This document shows, one piece after another, positions 34,700-44,076 of a stretch of 64,000 bases of DNA. The notes beneath the pieces were generated by a model. The model was not told the origin of the DNA. It worked only from the letters and a program-made list of their open reading frames with translations, and did no database searches. Source of the stretch: JBDWFY01 sp039976075 (lineage in GTDB: Bacteria; Pseudomonadota; Alphaproteobacteria; Rhizobiales; Stappiaceae). Where the stretch lies: positions 434,001-498,000 of the forward strand of contig JBDWFY010000022.1 in assembly GCA_039976075.1 (NCBI GenBank). Reading direction: 5' to 3'. Each line of letters begins with the position of its first letter. Position 1 is the stretch's first letter. Made by a program: the position numbers and the translations under genes.

Positions 34700-37552
34700 T
34701 TACTCGGCTGCGTCGGCGTAATCCGACATTGGCGGGCAGGTGCAGATCAGCTTGCGATCACCATAGGCATTATCAACCCGATTGACCGGCGCCCAATATT
34801 TATCGACGGCTAATGAGCCCGCCGGATAGCACGCTTGCTCGCGGCTATAGGGCCGGTTCCATTCGCCAACCAGATCCGCAACTGTGTGGGGCGCGTTTTT
34901 CAGCGGGTTGTTTTCGGCATCAATTTTGCCATCGATAATGTCCTGCGCCTCCTGACGGATCGAAAGCATTGCGTCGCAGAACCGATCAAGTTCAGCCTTC
35001 GGCTCACTTTCGGTGGGCTCAACCATCAACGTTCCGGCAACGGGCCACGACATCGTAGGCGCATGAAAACCGCTGTCGACCAGGCGTTTGGCAATATCGT
35101 CCACGGTCACACCGGCACTGTCAGCCAGTGGGCGTGTGTCCAGGATGCATTCATGCGCCACCCGTCCGCTCCGGGACGTATAGAGAATGCCAAAGCCATC
35201 TTTCAGTCGGGCCGCAATATAGTTGGCGTTCAGGATTGCCACTTTCGTTGCCTGGGTAAGGCCTGCGCCGCCCATAAGCAGCACATAAGCCCAACTCACA
35301 GGCAGGATTGAGGGTGAGCCAAATGGCGCCGCTGAAACCGGCCCAACCGCTGAACCGTATTCCGGATGTCCCGGCAGGTACTCTGTCAGATGAGCGCGTA
35401 CACCGATCGGGCCCATGCCGGGGCCACCGCCTCCATGGGGAATGCAGAATGTTTTGTGCAGGTTAAGGTGGCTCACATCGCCACCAATCTTGCCTGGTTG
35501 GGAAAGCCCGACCATGGCATTCAAGTTGGCACCGTCGATATAAACCTGCCCGCCATGATCGTGGGTAATCCGGCTTACTTCCTGGACGGTTTCTTCGAAC
35601 ACACCATGCGTTGATGGATATGTAATCATGCAGGCGGCGAGATCAGCGGAATGCAACTCCGCTTTCTCTCGGAAGTCTGCAACATCGATGTTGCCCTCAT
35701 CGTCCGACTTCACCACAACCACCTTGTAGCCCACCATCTGTGCTGAGGCCGGGTTGGTGCCGTGCGCCGACGTTGGAATCAGACATATATTTCGATGTCC
35801 TTCACCGCGTGCAGCATGGTAATTGCGGATCGTCAGCAGCCCGGCATATTCGCCCTGTGCCCCTGAATTCGGCTGCTGGCTGATCGCATCGTAACCGGTG
35901 ATCTGGCAGAGTTTGTCGTTCAGATCAGCGATCATTTCGTGATATCCCAAGGCCTGTTCTACAGGCACAAATGGATGCATGTTAGCAAATTCCGGCCAAG
36001 TAACCGGGATCATTTCGATGGTCGCATTCAGCTTCATCGTGCACGATCCCAGAGGGATCATGGAGCGGTCCAGCGCCAGATCCCGATCGGCCAGCCGGCG
36101 CATGTAGCGTACAAATTCGGCCTCGGCCCGGTTCTGATGGAAAATCTCGTGCGTAAGATAGGCGCTCTCTCTGAGGGCGTGTTGAGGCAGGCGATACTCT
36201 CGATCGGCCTGATTTTCGTGTTTTCTGTCGATCCCGAAGGCACCCCAGACGGCCTCGATGGTTTCCGGCCTTGTCTGCTCATCGAGTGAAATGCCCACCC
36301 TTGTATCGCCTACCTTGCGCAGGTTGATACCGCGCGCAACGGCGGCCTCCATCACTGTTTTCTGCAGATGGCCGACTTCAACCGTGATCGTATCGAAGAA
36401 GACTTCGGGTTCGACCGGGAATCCGTTTTCTTCCAGCCCTGTGGCCAGGCGGGAGGTTTTACGGTGTACCGACTGGGCGATTGCCTTGATGCCGTCCGGA
36501 CCGTGATAGACCGCATACATGGAGGCAATGACCGCGAGCAGTGCCTGGGCTGTGCAGACATTGGAGTTGGCTTTTTCGCGGCGAATATGCTGTTCGCGGG
36601 TCTGCAGTGCCAGCCGCAGCGCCTTATTGCCGCGACTGTCGATGGAAACGCCGATAATGCGTCCGGGCAAGCTGCGTTTGTAGGCGTCTTTACAGGCCAT
36701 ATAAGCAGCGTGGGGGCCACCGTACCCCATCGGCACACCGAAGCGTTGGGTCGACCCAACGGCGATGTCGGCGCCCATGTCACCCGGTGATTTCAGCAGT
36801 GCCAGTGCCAGGGGGTCGGCCGACACGATGGCCAGAGCCTTGTTCTCATGCAGACTGGCGATCAGAGTGGTGAAATCCCGTACATGGCCATGCGTGCCGG
36901 GATACTGGAAAATGGCACCGAAAACTGTAGACGCATCCAGATCGTCCGGGTTCCCTACAACAACCTCGATTCCAAGGGGGTCGGCACGGGTCTGTATCAC
37001 CGCGATATTCTGCGGATGGCAGTTTTCATCAACAAAGAAGAGGTTTGACTTCGACTTGGCCGAGCGTCTGGCCATCGTCATGGCTTCCGCTGCGGCCGTC
37101 GATTCATCCAGCAACGACGCATTGGCGACGTCAAGGCCCGTCAAATCACTTACCATGGTCTGGAAGTTCAGGAGCGCTTCCAACCGACCCTGTGAAATTT
37201 CAGGCTGATAGGGTGTATAGGCGGTATACCAGGCCGGATTTTCCAGGATGTTGCGTAAGATCGGTGCCGGAGTGGTTGTGCCGTAGTAGCCCTGACCGAT
37301 CAGTGACGTTAGGACCGTGTTTTTGTCAGCCACTTCTTTCATATGGAACAATGCATCGCGTTCGGTCATCGCCGGGCCCCAGTCCAGCGCCTCAGGTTGC
37401 CGGATGGCGGATGGCACAGTGGCATCGATCAACTGGTCAAGGGTTTTGAACCCGATCACCTTCAGCATCTCGGCCATCTCGCGGGGGCTGGGGCCGATAT
37501 GGCGGCGGTTGGCGAAGTCATAGGCTTCGTAGTCGGTCAGTTTGAAGGCCAT
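34700..37552 (-). CDS. gcvP: Glycine dehydrogenase (decarboxylating), P-protein
   Basis: A 950-residue single-chain P-protein that decarboxylates glycine and passes the aminomethyl group to lipoyl-GcvH. The PLP lysine is in HLNLHKTFCIPHGGGGPGMGP in the C-terminal half, and the N-terminal half has RHIGPSPREMAEML and YGTTTPAPILRNI. The ATG at 37552 has AGGAG 7 nt upstream and gives the usual N terminus; an upstream in-frame start at 37618 is less likely. It follows gcvH in the operon. Several long antisense frames inside it are coding shadows. Confidence 0.97.
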   Translation of the reverse strand: MAFKLTDYEAYDFANRRHIGPSPREMAEMLKVIGFKTLDQLIDATVPSAIRQPEALDWGPAMTERDALFHMKEVADKNTVLTSLIGQGYYGTTTPAPILRNILENPAWYTAYTPYQPEISQGRLEALLNFQTMVSDLTGLDVANASLLDESTAAAEAMTMARRSAKSKSNLFFVDENCHPQNIAVIQTRADPLGIEVVVGNPDDLDASTVFGAIFQYPGTHGHVRDFTTLIASLHENKALAIVSADPLALALLKSPGDMGADIAVGSTQRFGVPMGYGGPHAAYMACKDAYKRSLPGRIIGVSIDSRGNKALRLALQTREQHIRREKANSNVCTAQALLAVIASMYAVYHGPDGIKAIAQSVHRKTSRLATGLEENGFPVEPEVFFDTITVEVGHLQKTVMEAAVARGINLRKVGDTRVGISLDEQTRPETIEAVWGAFGIDRKHENQADREYRLPQHALRESAYLTHEIFHQNRAEAEFVRYMRRLADRDLALDRSMIPLGSCTMKLNATIEMIPVTWPEFANMHPFVPVEQALGYHEMIADLNDKLCQITGYDAISQQPNSGAQGEYAGLLTIRNYHAARGEGHRNICLIPTSAHGTNPASAQMVGYKVVVVKSDDEGNIDVADFREKAELHSADLAACMITYPSTHGVFEETVQEVSRITHDHGGQVYIDGANLNAMVGLSQPGKIGGDVSHLNLHKTFCIPHGGGGPGMGPIGVRAHLTEYLPGHPEYGSAVGPVSAAPFGSPSILPVSWAYVLLMGGAGLTQATKVAILNANYIAARLKDGFGILYTSRSGRVAHECILDTRPLADSAGVTVDDIAKRLVDSGFHAPTMSWPVAGTLMVEPTESEPKAELDRFCDAMLSIRQEAQDIIDGKIDAENNPLKNAPHTVADLVGEWNRPYSREQACYPAGSLAVDKYWAPVNRVDNAYGDRKLICTCPPMSDYADAAE

Positions 37553-37636
37553 TTCAGCGCTCCTGTTTCGATTCATCAGCCCCGTCAGAGATCGCGAGCG
37601 CCTCCGTTGGGTATTCATGGGAGTAAAAACTATTTG

Positions 37637-38002
37637 TCAGCTGATCAGAGCTTTGTAACCGTCCAGATCCATCAGATCTCCCAATTGAGAGGTGTCGGAC
37701 AGCTTGATTTTGTAGATCCAGGAGGCACCCTCGGGGCTTTCGTTTAACGCCGCCGGGTTATCTGCCAGTACTTCGTTGGCTTCGATCACCTCTCCATCAA
37801 GGGGAGCATAGATCTCCGACGCGGCTTTCACCGACTCGACCACACCGATTTCATCGCCTTTTTTAAAATCGTCGCCGGCCTCTTTCTGTTCGACGAAAAC
37901 AATATCGCCCAACTGGTCAGCCGCATGCTGGGTAATGCCGATAGTCGCAGTGTCACCTTCGACGGTGATCCATTCATGCTCTTCAGAATAATATGTTGCC
38001 AT
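37637..38002 (-). CDS. gcvH: Glycine cleavage system H-protein
   Basis: A 121-residue carrier protein with the lipoylated lysine K59 in VVESVKAASEIYAP and the C-terminal SPEGASWIYKIKLSD block. It shuttles the aminomethyl group among GcvP, GcvT and Lpd. It lies between gcvT and gcvP, 14 nt after the former. Small and complete. Confidence 0.97.
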   Translation of the reverse strand: MATYYSEEHEWITVEGDTATIGITQHAADQLGDIVFVEQKEAGDDFKKGDEIGVVESVKAASEIYAPLDGEVIEANEVLADNPAALNESPEGASWIYKIKLSDTSQLGDLMDLDGYKALIS

Positions 38003-38016
38003 GGTTTCCTCCTGAC

Positions 38017-39114
38017 TTAGCGCTTGTAATTCTGGGTGACGAAGGGTAGCGCGACGATTTCCGCCGGTTGCGGTTTGCCGCGAATGATCAGATTTATCTT
38101 TTCGCCCGGTTCTCCGTGGCCAGCCGTAACATAGCCCAGGGCGACCGGGCCTCCGACGGTAGGTCCGAAGCCACCCGATGTGATCGCACCTATGTTGTCA
38201 CCTGCTGCGCTTTGAATTTCAACTCCATGCCGGGCAGGCGCACGCCCCTCCGGTTTGATGCCTACCAGTTTCCTGGCCGCCCCGTCTGCCAGTTCTTGCT
38301 GGACCCGCGCAGCACCGGGAAAACCACCTTCTTCCTTTCGGCGCTTTTGAATGGCCCAGCTGAGGGAGGCCTCAATAGGGGAGGTCGTCTGATCGATATC
38401 GTTGCCATAAAGGCACAGACCCGCTTCAAGCCGGAGGCTGTCCCGGGCGCCCAGACCTGCCGGTGCACAATCAGGATGTGCCAGAAATGCCTTCGCAATT
38501 TCGATGGCCTGGTCCTGGGGTATCGAGATTTCGTACCCGTCTTCTCCGGTATAGCCAAGGCGTGAGATACGGCATTCAACGCCCTTGATGTCGCTGAGAG
38601 TGGTTTCCATAAATTTCAAGTCGCGTGCAGCGGGGCAGAGCTCACCGACCACGTTCTCTGCTGCCGGACCCTGCACAGCAACCAGGGCGCGGTCAAAGAT
38701 CTCCGTTACGCTCACCTCGTCCAGATTGGCCTGCATGTGCGGGATATCTTGATCGCGCAATGCGGCATTGACCACAACAAAATAATGTTCCCCTGCATTG
38801 GATACGATCAGGTCATCCATGATCCCGCCTTCTTCGTTTGTGAAGAAGCCATAACGCGCTTTGCCCTCCTTGAGGGTCTCGTAGGCTTGCGGGCAGAGCG
38901 CTTCCAGCTTCTTGCCCACATTCTCACCTTTCAAAATGACCTGTCCCATGTGCGAGACATCGAACAAGGCGGCTTTCTCACGGCACTGCTTGTGTTCGCC
39001 CATGATGCCCATCGGGTACTGAACCGGCATCTCCCAGCCGGCAAAATCGACCATTTTACCACCAAGTTCCACGTGCAGGTCATAGAGTGGTGTGCGTTTG
39101 GACGCATCAGTCAT
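38017..39114 (-). CDS. gcvT: Aminomethyltransferase, glycine cleavage T-protein
   Basis: A 365-residue tetrahydrofolate-dependent T-protein with GWEMPVQYPMGIMGEHKQCREKAALFDVSHMGQ (shown here only as a landmark region near residues 25-60) and LGYTGEDGYEIS near 190. The ATG at 39114 is used because AAGG precedes it by about 8 nt and the N terminus TPLYDLHVELGGKMVDFAG is standard. A longer in-frame reading to 39252 would overlap the stress-protein gene. It releases ammonia and makes 5,10-methylene-tetrahydrofolate, which feeds GlyA. Confidence 0.95.
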   Translation of the reverse strand: MTDASKRTPLYDLHVELGGKMVDFAGWEMPVQYPMGIMGEHKQCREKAALFDVSHMGQVILKGENVGKKLEALCPQAYETLKEGKARYGFFTNEEGGIMDDLIVSNAGEHYFVVVNAALRDQDIPHMQANLDEVSVTEIFDRALVAVQGPAAENVVGELCPAARDLKFMETTLSDIKGVECRISRLGYTGEDGYEISIPQDQAIEIAKAFLAHPDCAPAGLGARDSLRLEAGLCLYGNDIDQTTSPIEASLSWAIQKRRKEEGGFPGAARVQQELADGAARKLVGIKPEGRAPARHGVEIQSAAGDNIGAITSGGFGPTVGGPVALGYVTAGHGEPGEKINLIIRGKPQPAEIVALPFVTQNYKR

Positions 39115-39145
39115 GAGGGACGCCTTTCCTTGTTTCGTGTTCTTA

Positions 39146-39559
39146 TCAGTCGCGGACAACCATAACCGTACAATGTGCATTGCGCACGATCCGAGCGAGG
39201 TTAGGACCAATTTCGTAGTTGGGGAAGTCACCTTTGGCAGAAGCCATGACAATCATGTCAAATCCTTCCTTGTAGGCGAGCTTCAGAATTTCGCGATAGA
39301 CGCTGCCCTCTTCGATATGCACGGGCAGATCAGAGGCATTGCCATGGTCCAGAACCGCCTGCACCGCCTTGCGCACATGATCCTTTGCACCGGCACCGTA
39401 ATTTGCGGGCAGGTTCGGCAGTTTGATAATCTCAGGGATGACCGAAACCGCATGCAACTCCGCATCATAGAATTTCGCCTGTTCCAAAGCCATCGGCAGT
39501 GCTTTTTTCCACGAGCGATCATCGGTGTGATCAATCGGAAGCAGGATCTTCGTAGCCAT
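39146..39559 (-). CDS. Universal stress protein, UspA family
   Basis: A 137-residue Usp domain: ILLPIDHTDD at the N terminus and a C-terminal GPNLARIVRNAHCTVMVVRD that corresponds to the nucleotide loop. The usual final G-S/T of the ATP-binding pattern is G-P here, so ATP binding is doubtful. It is embedded between agcS and gcvT in the glycine operon. A Usp inside a catabolic operon often pairs with the transporter, but the role here is unknown. Confidence 0.9.
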   Translation of the reverse strand: MATKILLPIDHTDDRSWKKALPMALEQAKFYDAELHAVSVIPEIIKLPNLPANYGAGAKDHVRKAVQAVLDHGNASDLPVHIEEGSVYREILKLAYKEGFDMIVMASAKGDFPNYEIGPNLARIVRNAHCTVMVVRD

Positions 39560-39644
39560 CTGTTATCTCCCTGAGATATGAATTTCCGTATCGAAGCGAC
39601 GGGGGAGGGCATACGTGCCCCACCCCTGAATATCTGGCGAGTGC

Positions 39645-41018
39645 CTATTCGGCTGGAGCACCCCCCGGCTCTTCGGACTTGCCGCCTGAGGCGAAGAACT
39701 CTTTCGTCAGTTTGAAAACGATCGGGCTCAACAGGGCCAGGGCTATCAGGTTCGGGATGGCCATCATGGCGTTCAGTGTGTCCGCAAGCAGCCAGACAAA
39801 ACCCAGGTCAGCAGTTGCTCCGAAGTAAATCGCAACGATCCAGAGTATTCGGTACGGCAACAGGGATTTCACGCCCAGTAAGAACTCTACACATTTTTCG
39901 CCATAGAACGACCAGCCCAAAATGGTGGTGAAGGCAAAGATCGACAGAGCAATCGCGATCAGATAGCCGCCAACACCGGGCAAGGTGGTCTCGAAAGCCA
40001 GCGACGTGAGGGCGGCGCCTGATTCTCCTGACGTCCATGCACCAGAGGCGATGATTGCCAGACCAGTGATCGAGCAGACAATGATGGTATCGATGAACGT
40101 ACCCAGCATCGCGATCAGACCCTGGTTGACGGGACCTTTGGTCTCCGCAGCTGCGTGCGCGATCGGGGCAGACCCCAGGCCGGCTTCGTTCGAGAAAACG
40201 CCACGGGCTACTCCGAAGCGGATGGCGGCCCAGACTGCTGCGCCGGCAAAGCCACCTTCAGCCGCCGAGGGGGTGAAGGCATAGGTGAAAACCAGCGACA
40301 ACGCGTTTCCGATATTGTCGAAGTTGAGCAGCAGAACCAGCAGACCGGCGATGATGTAAGCAATCGCCATGAGCGGAACCAGTTTACCGGCAACCGCACC
40401 GATACGGGTAATACCGCCTAGAATTACAGCAGCGGTCAAGACCATCAGGATCACGCCGGTGACCGAGGTGTTCAGACCGAAGTTTGTCTCGAGTACGTGA
40501 GCAACACCATTGGCCTGAACGCCGTTTCCGATGCCAAACGCGGCGATTGCACCAAACAGAGCAAATGCGCCACCCAGCCAATGCCAGTTCTTGGAAAGAC
40601 CGTTCTTGATATAATACATCGGTCCGCCAACGAAGTTGCCCAATTCGTCCCGCTCGCGATATTTTACCGCACAAACGGCCTCGGCGTATTTTGTGGCCAT
40701 GCCTACCAAGGCGGTCATCCACATCCAGAACAGAGCGCCCGGACCGCCCAGGAAGACAGCGGTGGCCACACCGGCAATGTTGCCGGTACCAATGGTAGCT
40801 GACAGCGAGGTCATCAGTGCGTTAAACGGACTGATCTGCCCCTCACCCTGACTTTCGCGTCCCTGGAAGAGCAGGCTGAAGCCGGTTCCGATGCGCAGGA
40901 TTGGCATGAACTTCAGGCCCACCTGCAAAAAGAATCCAACGCCGAGGATTAAGATCAGCATCACAGGCCCCCAGACGACGCCATTAATGGCCCCTACGAT
41001 TGAATCTAACGCTTCCAT
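39645..41018 (-). CDS. Sodium:alanine/glycine symporter, AGCS family
   Basis: A 457-residue transporter with about ten membrane segments. Family marks are SPFNALMTSLSATIGTGNIAGVATA near residue 60, GGPMYYIKNGL near 130 and FSNEAGLGSAPIAHAAAET near 275. It should import glycine or alanine with sodium. Its place between lpd and the gcv genes makes glycine the likely cargo. The 255 nt between it and lpd contain no gene that I can see. Confidence 0.93.
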   Translation of the reverse strand: MEALDSIVGAINGVVWGPVMLILILGVGFFLQVGLKFMPILRIGTGFSLLFQGRESQGEGQISPFNALMTSLSATIGTGNIAGVATAVFLGGPGALFWMWMTALVGMATKYAEAVCAVKYRERDELGNFVGGPMYYIKNGLSKNWHWLGGAFALFGAIAAFGIGNGVQANGVAHVLETNFGLNTSVTGVILMVLTAAVILGGITRIGAVAGKLVPLMAIAYIIAGLLVLLLNFDNIGNALSLVFTYAFTPSAAEGGFAGAAVWAAIRFGVARGVFSNEAGLGSAPIAHAAAETKGPVNQGLIAMLGTFIDTIIVCSITGLAIIASGAWTSGESGAALTSLAFETTLPGVGGYLIAIALSIFAFTTILGWSFYGEKCVEFLLGVKSLLPYRILWIVAIYFGATADLGFVWLLADTLNAMMAIPNLIALALLSPIVFKLTKEFFASGGKSEEPGGAPAE

Positions 41019-41273
41019 AGTTTTCCTCCCGTTTAGTTAGGTTAAAGCCCGATTGGCCACTGCCTGTTTGTGGACCTGGTTTTGGGCGACAAGGTAATTG
41101 TTGGCTTCGTGCGACAGGTGGCCCCGCGACGGTGCAGATATGCGAGATATGCCGGTTGCTGAGGCCTCTACTTCCAACTGGACGAATTCGACCCGCTCAG
41201 TCACGTGGTGTTTCAAGGTGGACTGTAAGTTTGGTCCTTGGAATGTAGCGGGATGGTCATCACGCAGCCCTCA

Positions 41274-42668
41274 TCACGCATGGACTGCGCGATCAAGGGC
41301 ATCGAGGCAGGCCTCCTTCACAGCTTCGGCCATCGCGGGATGGGCATGACTGGTGCGCGCCACTTCTTCAACCGTGGCACCTTTGGACATTGCCAAAACA
41401 AGCTCGGCGATCAGATCACCGCCATGCGCGCCAACAATGTGCCCGCCCAGAATCTCACCCTCTGGCGAGGCCAGTACTTTGACGGCGCCGTCTGTATCGC
41501 CCGTCGAGCGGGCGCGACTATTGGCCATGAATGTGAATTTACCGGTGATATATCGGGTTCCGGATTCCTTTAACGCTTCCTCGGTAACGCCGACTGAGGC
41601 GACCTCGGGATCGGTGTAAACCACGCCCGGTACAGTGTTGTAATCCACGTGTCCTTGCTCACCGGCAATTATTTCGACGCAGGCTACGCCATCCTCTTCG
41701 GCCTTGTGCGCCAGCATAGGACCTGGAACGCAGTCTCCAATCGCGTAGATGCCGGCAACCGAAGTCTGAAAGCCCCCATCCACCTCGATGAACCCGTGAT
41801 GATCGATTTTAATGCCAAGCCCGTCGAGCCCCAAACCGCGTGTTACAGGCCGACGGCCGATGGCAACCAGTACCTTGTCGGCTTCCAGCGTTTCCTGCAC
41901 ATCCCTGCCGACACGTTCCAGCGAGAGCGACAGCCCTTCTGCATCTTTTGCAATGCCGGTTACCTTGCGGCCAAGCTGGAACTTCAACCCGCGTTTGGAG
42001 AGGGCGCGCTGTGCCAGTTTGGCAATCTCACCATCGATGCCCGGCAAGATGCGGTCAAGGAACTCGACCACGGTCACTTTGGAGCCAAGACGGGACCAGA
42101 CCTGTCCCAGTTCAAGTCCAATCACACCGGCACCGACAACAACCAGATGTTCCGGCACTTTCGTGAGCGCCAGCGCACCGGTTGAGCTTAAAACACTCTC
42201 TTCGTCAAATTCGATACCGGGGAGGGCGGATGGCTCCGATCCGGTAGCAACCAGAATATTCTTTGCCGAAAGCACTCGGTTGCCGTGGACACTGTCAACG
42301 GCAACCTGGCCTGGTGCGGGAATAGTCGCCCAGCCTTCGACCAGCTCGACGCCGTTCTTTTTGAACAGATAGAGGATGCCTTTGGTTAGGTCTCCCACGA
42401 TCTTGTCCTTGCGAACCAACATTGCACCCAGATCCAGACTGACGCCTTCGACGGCGACACCATGCGCTGCAAGATGCGATAGTTCCGCATATTTGGCCGA
42501 AGAGGTCAGCAGCGCTTTGGAAGGAATGCAGCCGACATTCAGACAAGTGCCGCCGAGTGCGCCGCGTCCCTCGACGCAGGCCACCTGCAATCCCAGCTGC
42601 GCCGCCCGGATCGCGGCGACATAACCGCCCGGACCAGCGCCAATGACAACAAGATCGTAGTCAGGCAT
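41274..42668 (-). CDS. lpdA: Dihydrolipoyl dehydrogenase (L-protein)
   Basis: A 464-residue flavoprotein that reoxidises the lipoyl group of GcvH. The redox pair is in GGTCLNVGCIPSKALL (C42 and C47), the FAD motif is VIGAGPGGYVAA, the NAD motif VVGAGVIGLELG near 175, and the C-terminal active histidine is in SHAHPAMAEAVKEA. The ATG at 42668 has GAGGA 7 nt upstream. As it sits in the glycine operon it is probably the system-dedicated copy, distinct from the pyruvate dehydrogenase copy expected elsewhere. Confidence 0.95.
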   Translation of the reverse strand: MPDYDLVVIGAGPGGYVAAIRAAQLGLQVACVEGRGALGGTCLNVGCIPSKALLTSSAKYAELSHLAAHGVAVEGVSLDLGAMLVRKDKIVGDLTKGILYLFKKNGVELVEGWATIPAPGQVAVDSVHGNRVLSAKNILVATGSEPSALPGIEFDEESVLSSTGALALTKVPEHLVVVGAGVIGLELGQVWSRLGSKVTVVEFLDRILPGIDGEIAKLAQRALSKRGLKFQLGRKVTGIAKDAEGLSLSLERVGRDVQETLEADKVLVAIGRRPVTRGLGLDGLGIKIDHHGFIEVDGGFQTSVAGIYAIGDCVPGPMLAHKAEEDGVACVEIIAGEQGHVDYNTVPGVVYTDPEVASVGVTEEALKESGTRYITGKFTFMANSRARSTGDTDGAVKVLASPEGEILGGHIVGAHGGDLIAELVLAMSKGATVEEVARTSHAHPAMAEAVKEACLDALDRAVHA

Positions 42669-42678
42669 CAAAGTATCC

Positions 42679-43932
42679 TCAGTAGATCGGGAATTCGTTG
42701 CAAAGTTCGGTGACCTGTCGCCGGATCACCGCTTCTGTTTCAGCATTGCCCTCGGGATTTTCCGCTAGTCCATCCAGCACATCGCTGATCAGATGGCCGA
42801 TCTTGTGGAATTCCTCCGGTCCAAATCCGCGCGAACAACCTGCAGCGGTGCCAAGTCGGATGCCGCTGGTCACAGTCGGCTTTTCAGGGTCACCCGGAAC
42901 GCCATTTTTGTTGCAGGTAAATCCGGCGCGTTCCAGTCCCGCCTCAGCGGTGTTGCCCTTGACACCTTTGGGGCGCAAATCGACGAGCATCAGATGGTTC
43001 TGGGTGCCACCGGAAACGATGTCGCATCCACGGGCGATCATCACATCGGACAACGCGTTGGCACTGTTGACCACACGATTCATGTATTCCTTGAATTGGG
43101 GCTGAAGCGCCTCGCCGAAAGCGACGGCCTTGGCGGCGATCACATGCATCAGCGGGCCGCCCTGCAGACCGGGAAACACGGCTGAATTCATCTTCTTGGC
43201 GATGGTTTCGTCATTGGTCAGGATGATACCGCCGCGGGGTCCCCTCAGTGTCTTATGCGTGGTTGAGGTGACGACGTGAGCATGTTCAATCGGCGAAGGA
43301 TGCAGGCCCGTCGCAACGAGGCCGGCGATGTGCGCCATGTCCACCAGCAGATAGGCGCCGACCTCGTCCGCGATTTTGCGGAACGCGGCAAAGTCGATGA
43401 TCTGTGAATAGGCCGAGGCACCGGCAATGATCAGTTGAGGCTTTTCCTGGCGGGCAAGATCGGCTACCCGTTCCATGTCGATCCGGCCTTTTGGGTCCAG
43501 TCCGTAAGCCACCGGCTTGAACCATTTCCCGGACATTGCCGGCTTGGCGCCGTGAGTCAGATGCCCACCTGCGTCAAGGGACATGCCCAGAATCGTGTCA
43601 CCTGGCTGTAGTAGTGCCAGCTTGACCGCACCATTTGCCTGTGCCCCCGAATGGGGCTGGACATTGGCGAAGTTGCTTCCGAATAGACGCTTCAGGCGCT
43701 CGATGGCCTCTGTTTCAACTTCGTCAACAAATTCGCAGCCGCCATAGTAGCGACGGCCCGGATAGCCTTCAGCGTATTTGTTCGTCAGGACCGTGCCTTG
43801 TGCCTCAATCACCGCTTTGGAAACAATATTCTCCGAAGCAATCAATTCGATCTGACCGGCTTGACGGTCAGCCTCGCGTGCGATCGATGCTGCAATAACG
43901 GGATCTACTTTGGCTAGCGGTGTCTTGAACAT
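42679..43932 (-). CDS. glyA: Serine hydroxymethyltransferase
   Basis: A 417-residue PLP enzyme that makes serine from glycine and methylene-tetrahydrofolate. The PLP lysine lies in VVTSTTHKTLRGPRGG near residue 225, and the N-terminal block IELIASENIVSKAVIEAQGTVLTNKYAEG is normal. The ATG at 43932 follows GGAGG by 5 nt. It is the first gene of the eight-gene glycine operon and is divergent from the XRE-cupin regulator. A second, housekeeping glyA is likely elsewhere in the genome. Confidence 0.96.
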   Translation of the reverse strand: MFKTPLAKVDPVIAASIAREADRQAGQIELIASENIVSKAVIEAQGTVLTNKYAEGYPGRRYYGGCEFVDEVETEAIERLKRLFGSNFANVQPHSGAQANGAVKLALLQPGDTILGMSLDAGGHLTHGAKPAMSGKWFKPVAYGLDPKGRIDMERVADLARQEKPQLIIAGASAYSQIIDFAAFRKIADEVGAYLLVDMAHIAGLVATGLHPSPIEHAHVVTSTTHKTLRGPRGGIILTNDETIAKKMNSAVFPGLQGGPLMHVIAAKAVAFGEALQPQFKEYMNRVVNSANALSDVMIARGCDIVSGGTQNHLMLVDLRPKGVKGNTAEAGLERAGFTCNKNGVPGDPEKPTVTSGIRLGTAAGCSRGFGPEEFHKIGHLISDVLDGLAENPEGNAETEAVIRRQVTELCNEFPIY

Positions 43933-44050
43933 GACTTCCTCCAAACAGAGTCCAATTTAAAAAATGTTTGTTTCCTATAGTGGAAAAAATCCCCTTTTGG
44001 CAACCATTATTATTAAAAAGATCATTGTGACCCTATCGTGGATTTGCTAT

Positions 44051-44065
44051 CTGTTTGAAAAACAG
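44051..44065. promoter_or_regulatory. Inverted repeat in the glyA/XRE divergent promoter region
   Basis: CTGTTTGAAAAACAG is a perfect 6-bp inverted repeat with a 3-nt spacer. It lies 11 nt before the XRE-cupin start and about 118 nt before glyA. It is a candidate operator for the XRE-cupin protein, based only on symmetry and place. No glycine riboswitch core is visible in the 144-nt intergenic region. Confidence 0.4.
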
Positions 44066-44076
44066 AAAGAAAAAAT

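Noticed and set aside
36765..37747. Several long plus-strand frames opposite gcvP and gcvH
   Set aside because: They lie antisense to strongly conserved genes, have no family-like text and no ribosome binding sites; they are coding shadows.
43933..44076. Glycine riboswitch before the glycine operon
   Set aside because: I looked for the conserved glycine aptamer core on both strands here, before agcS and before gcvT, and found none; the region carries short inverted repeats instead.
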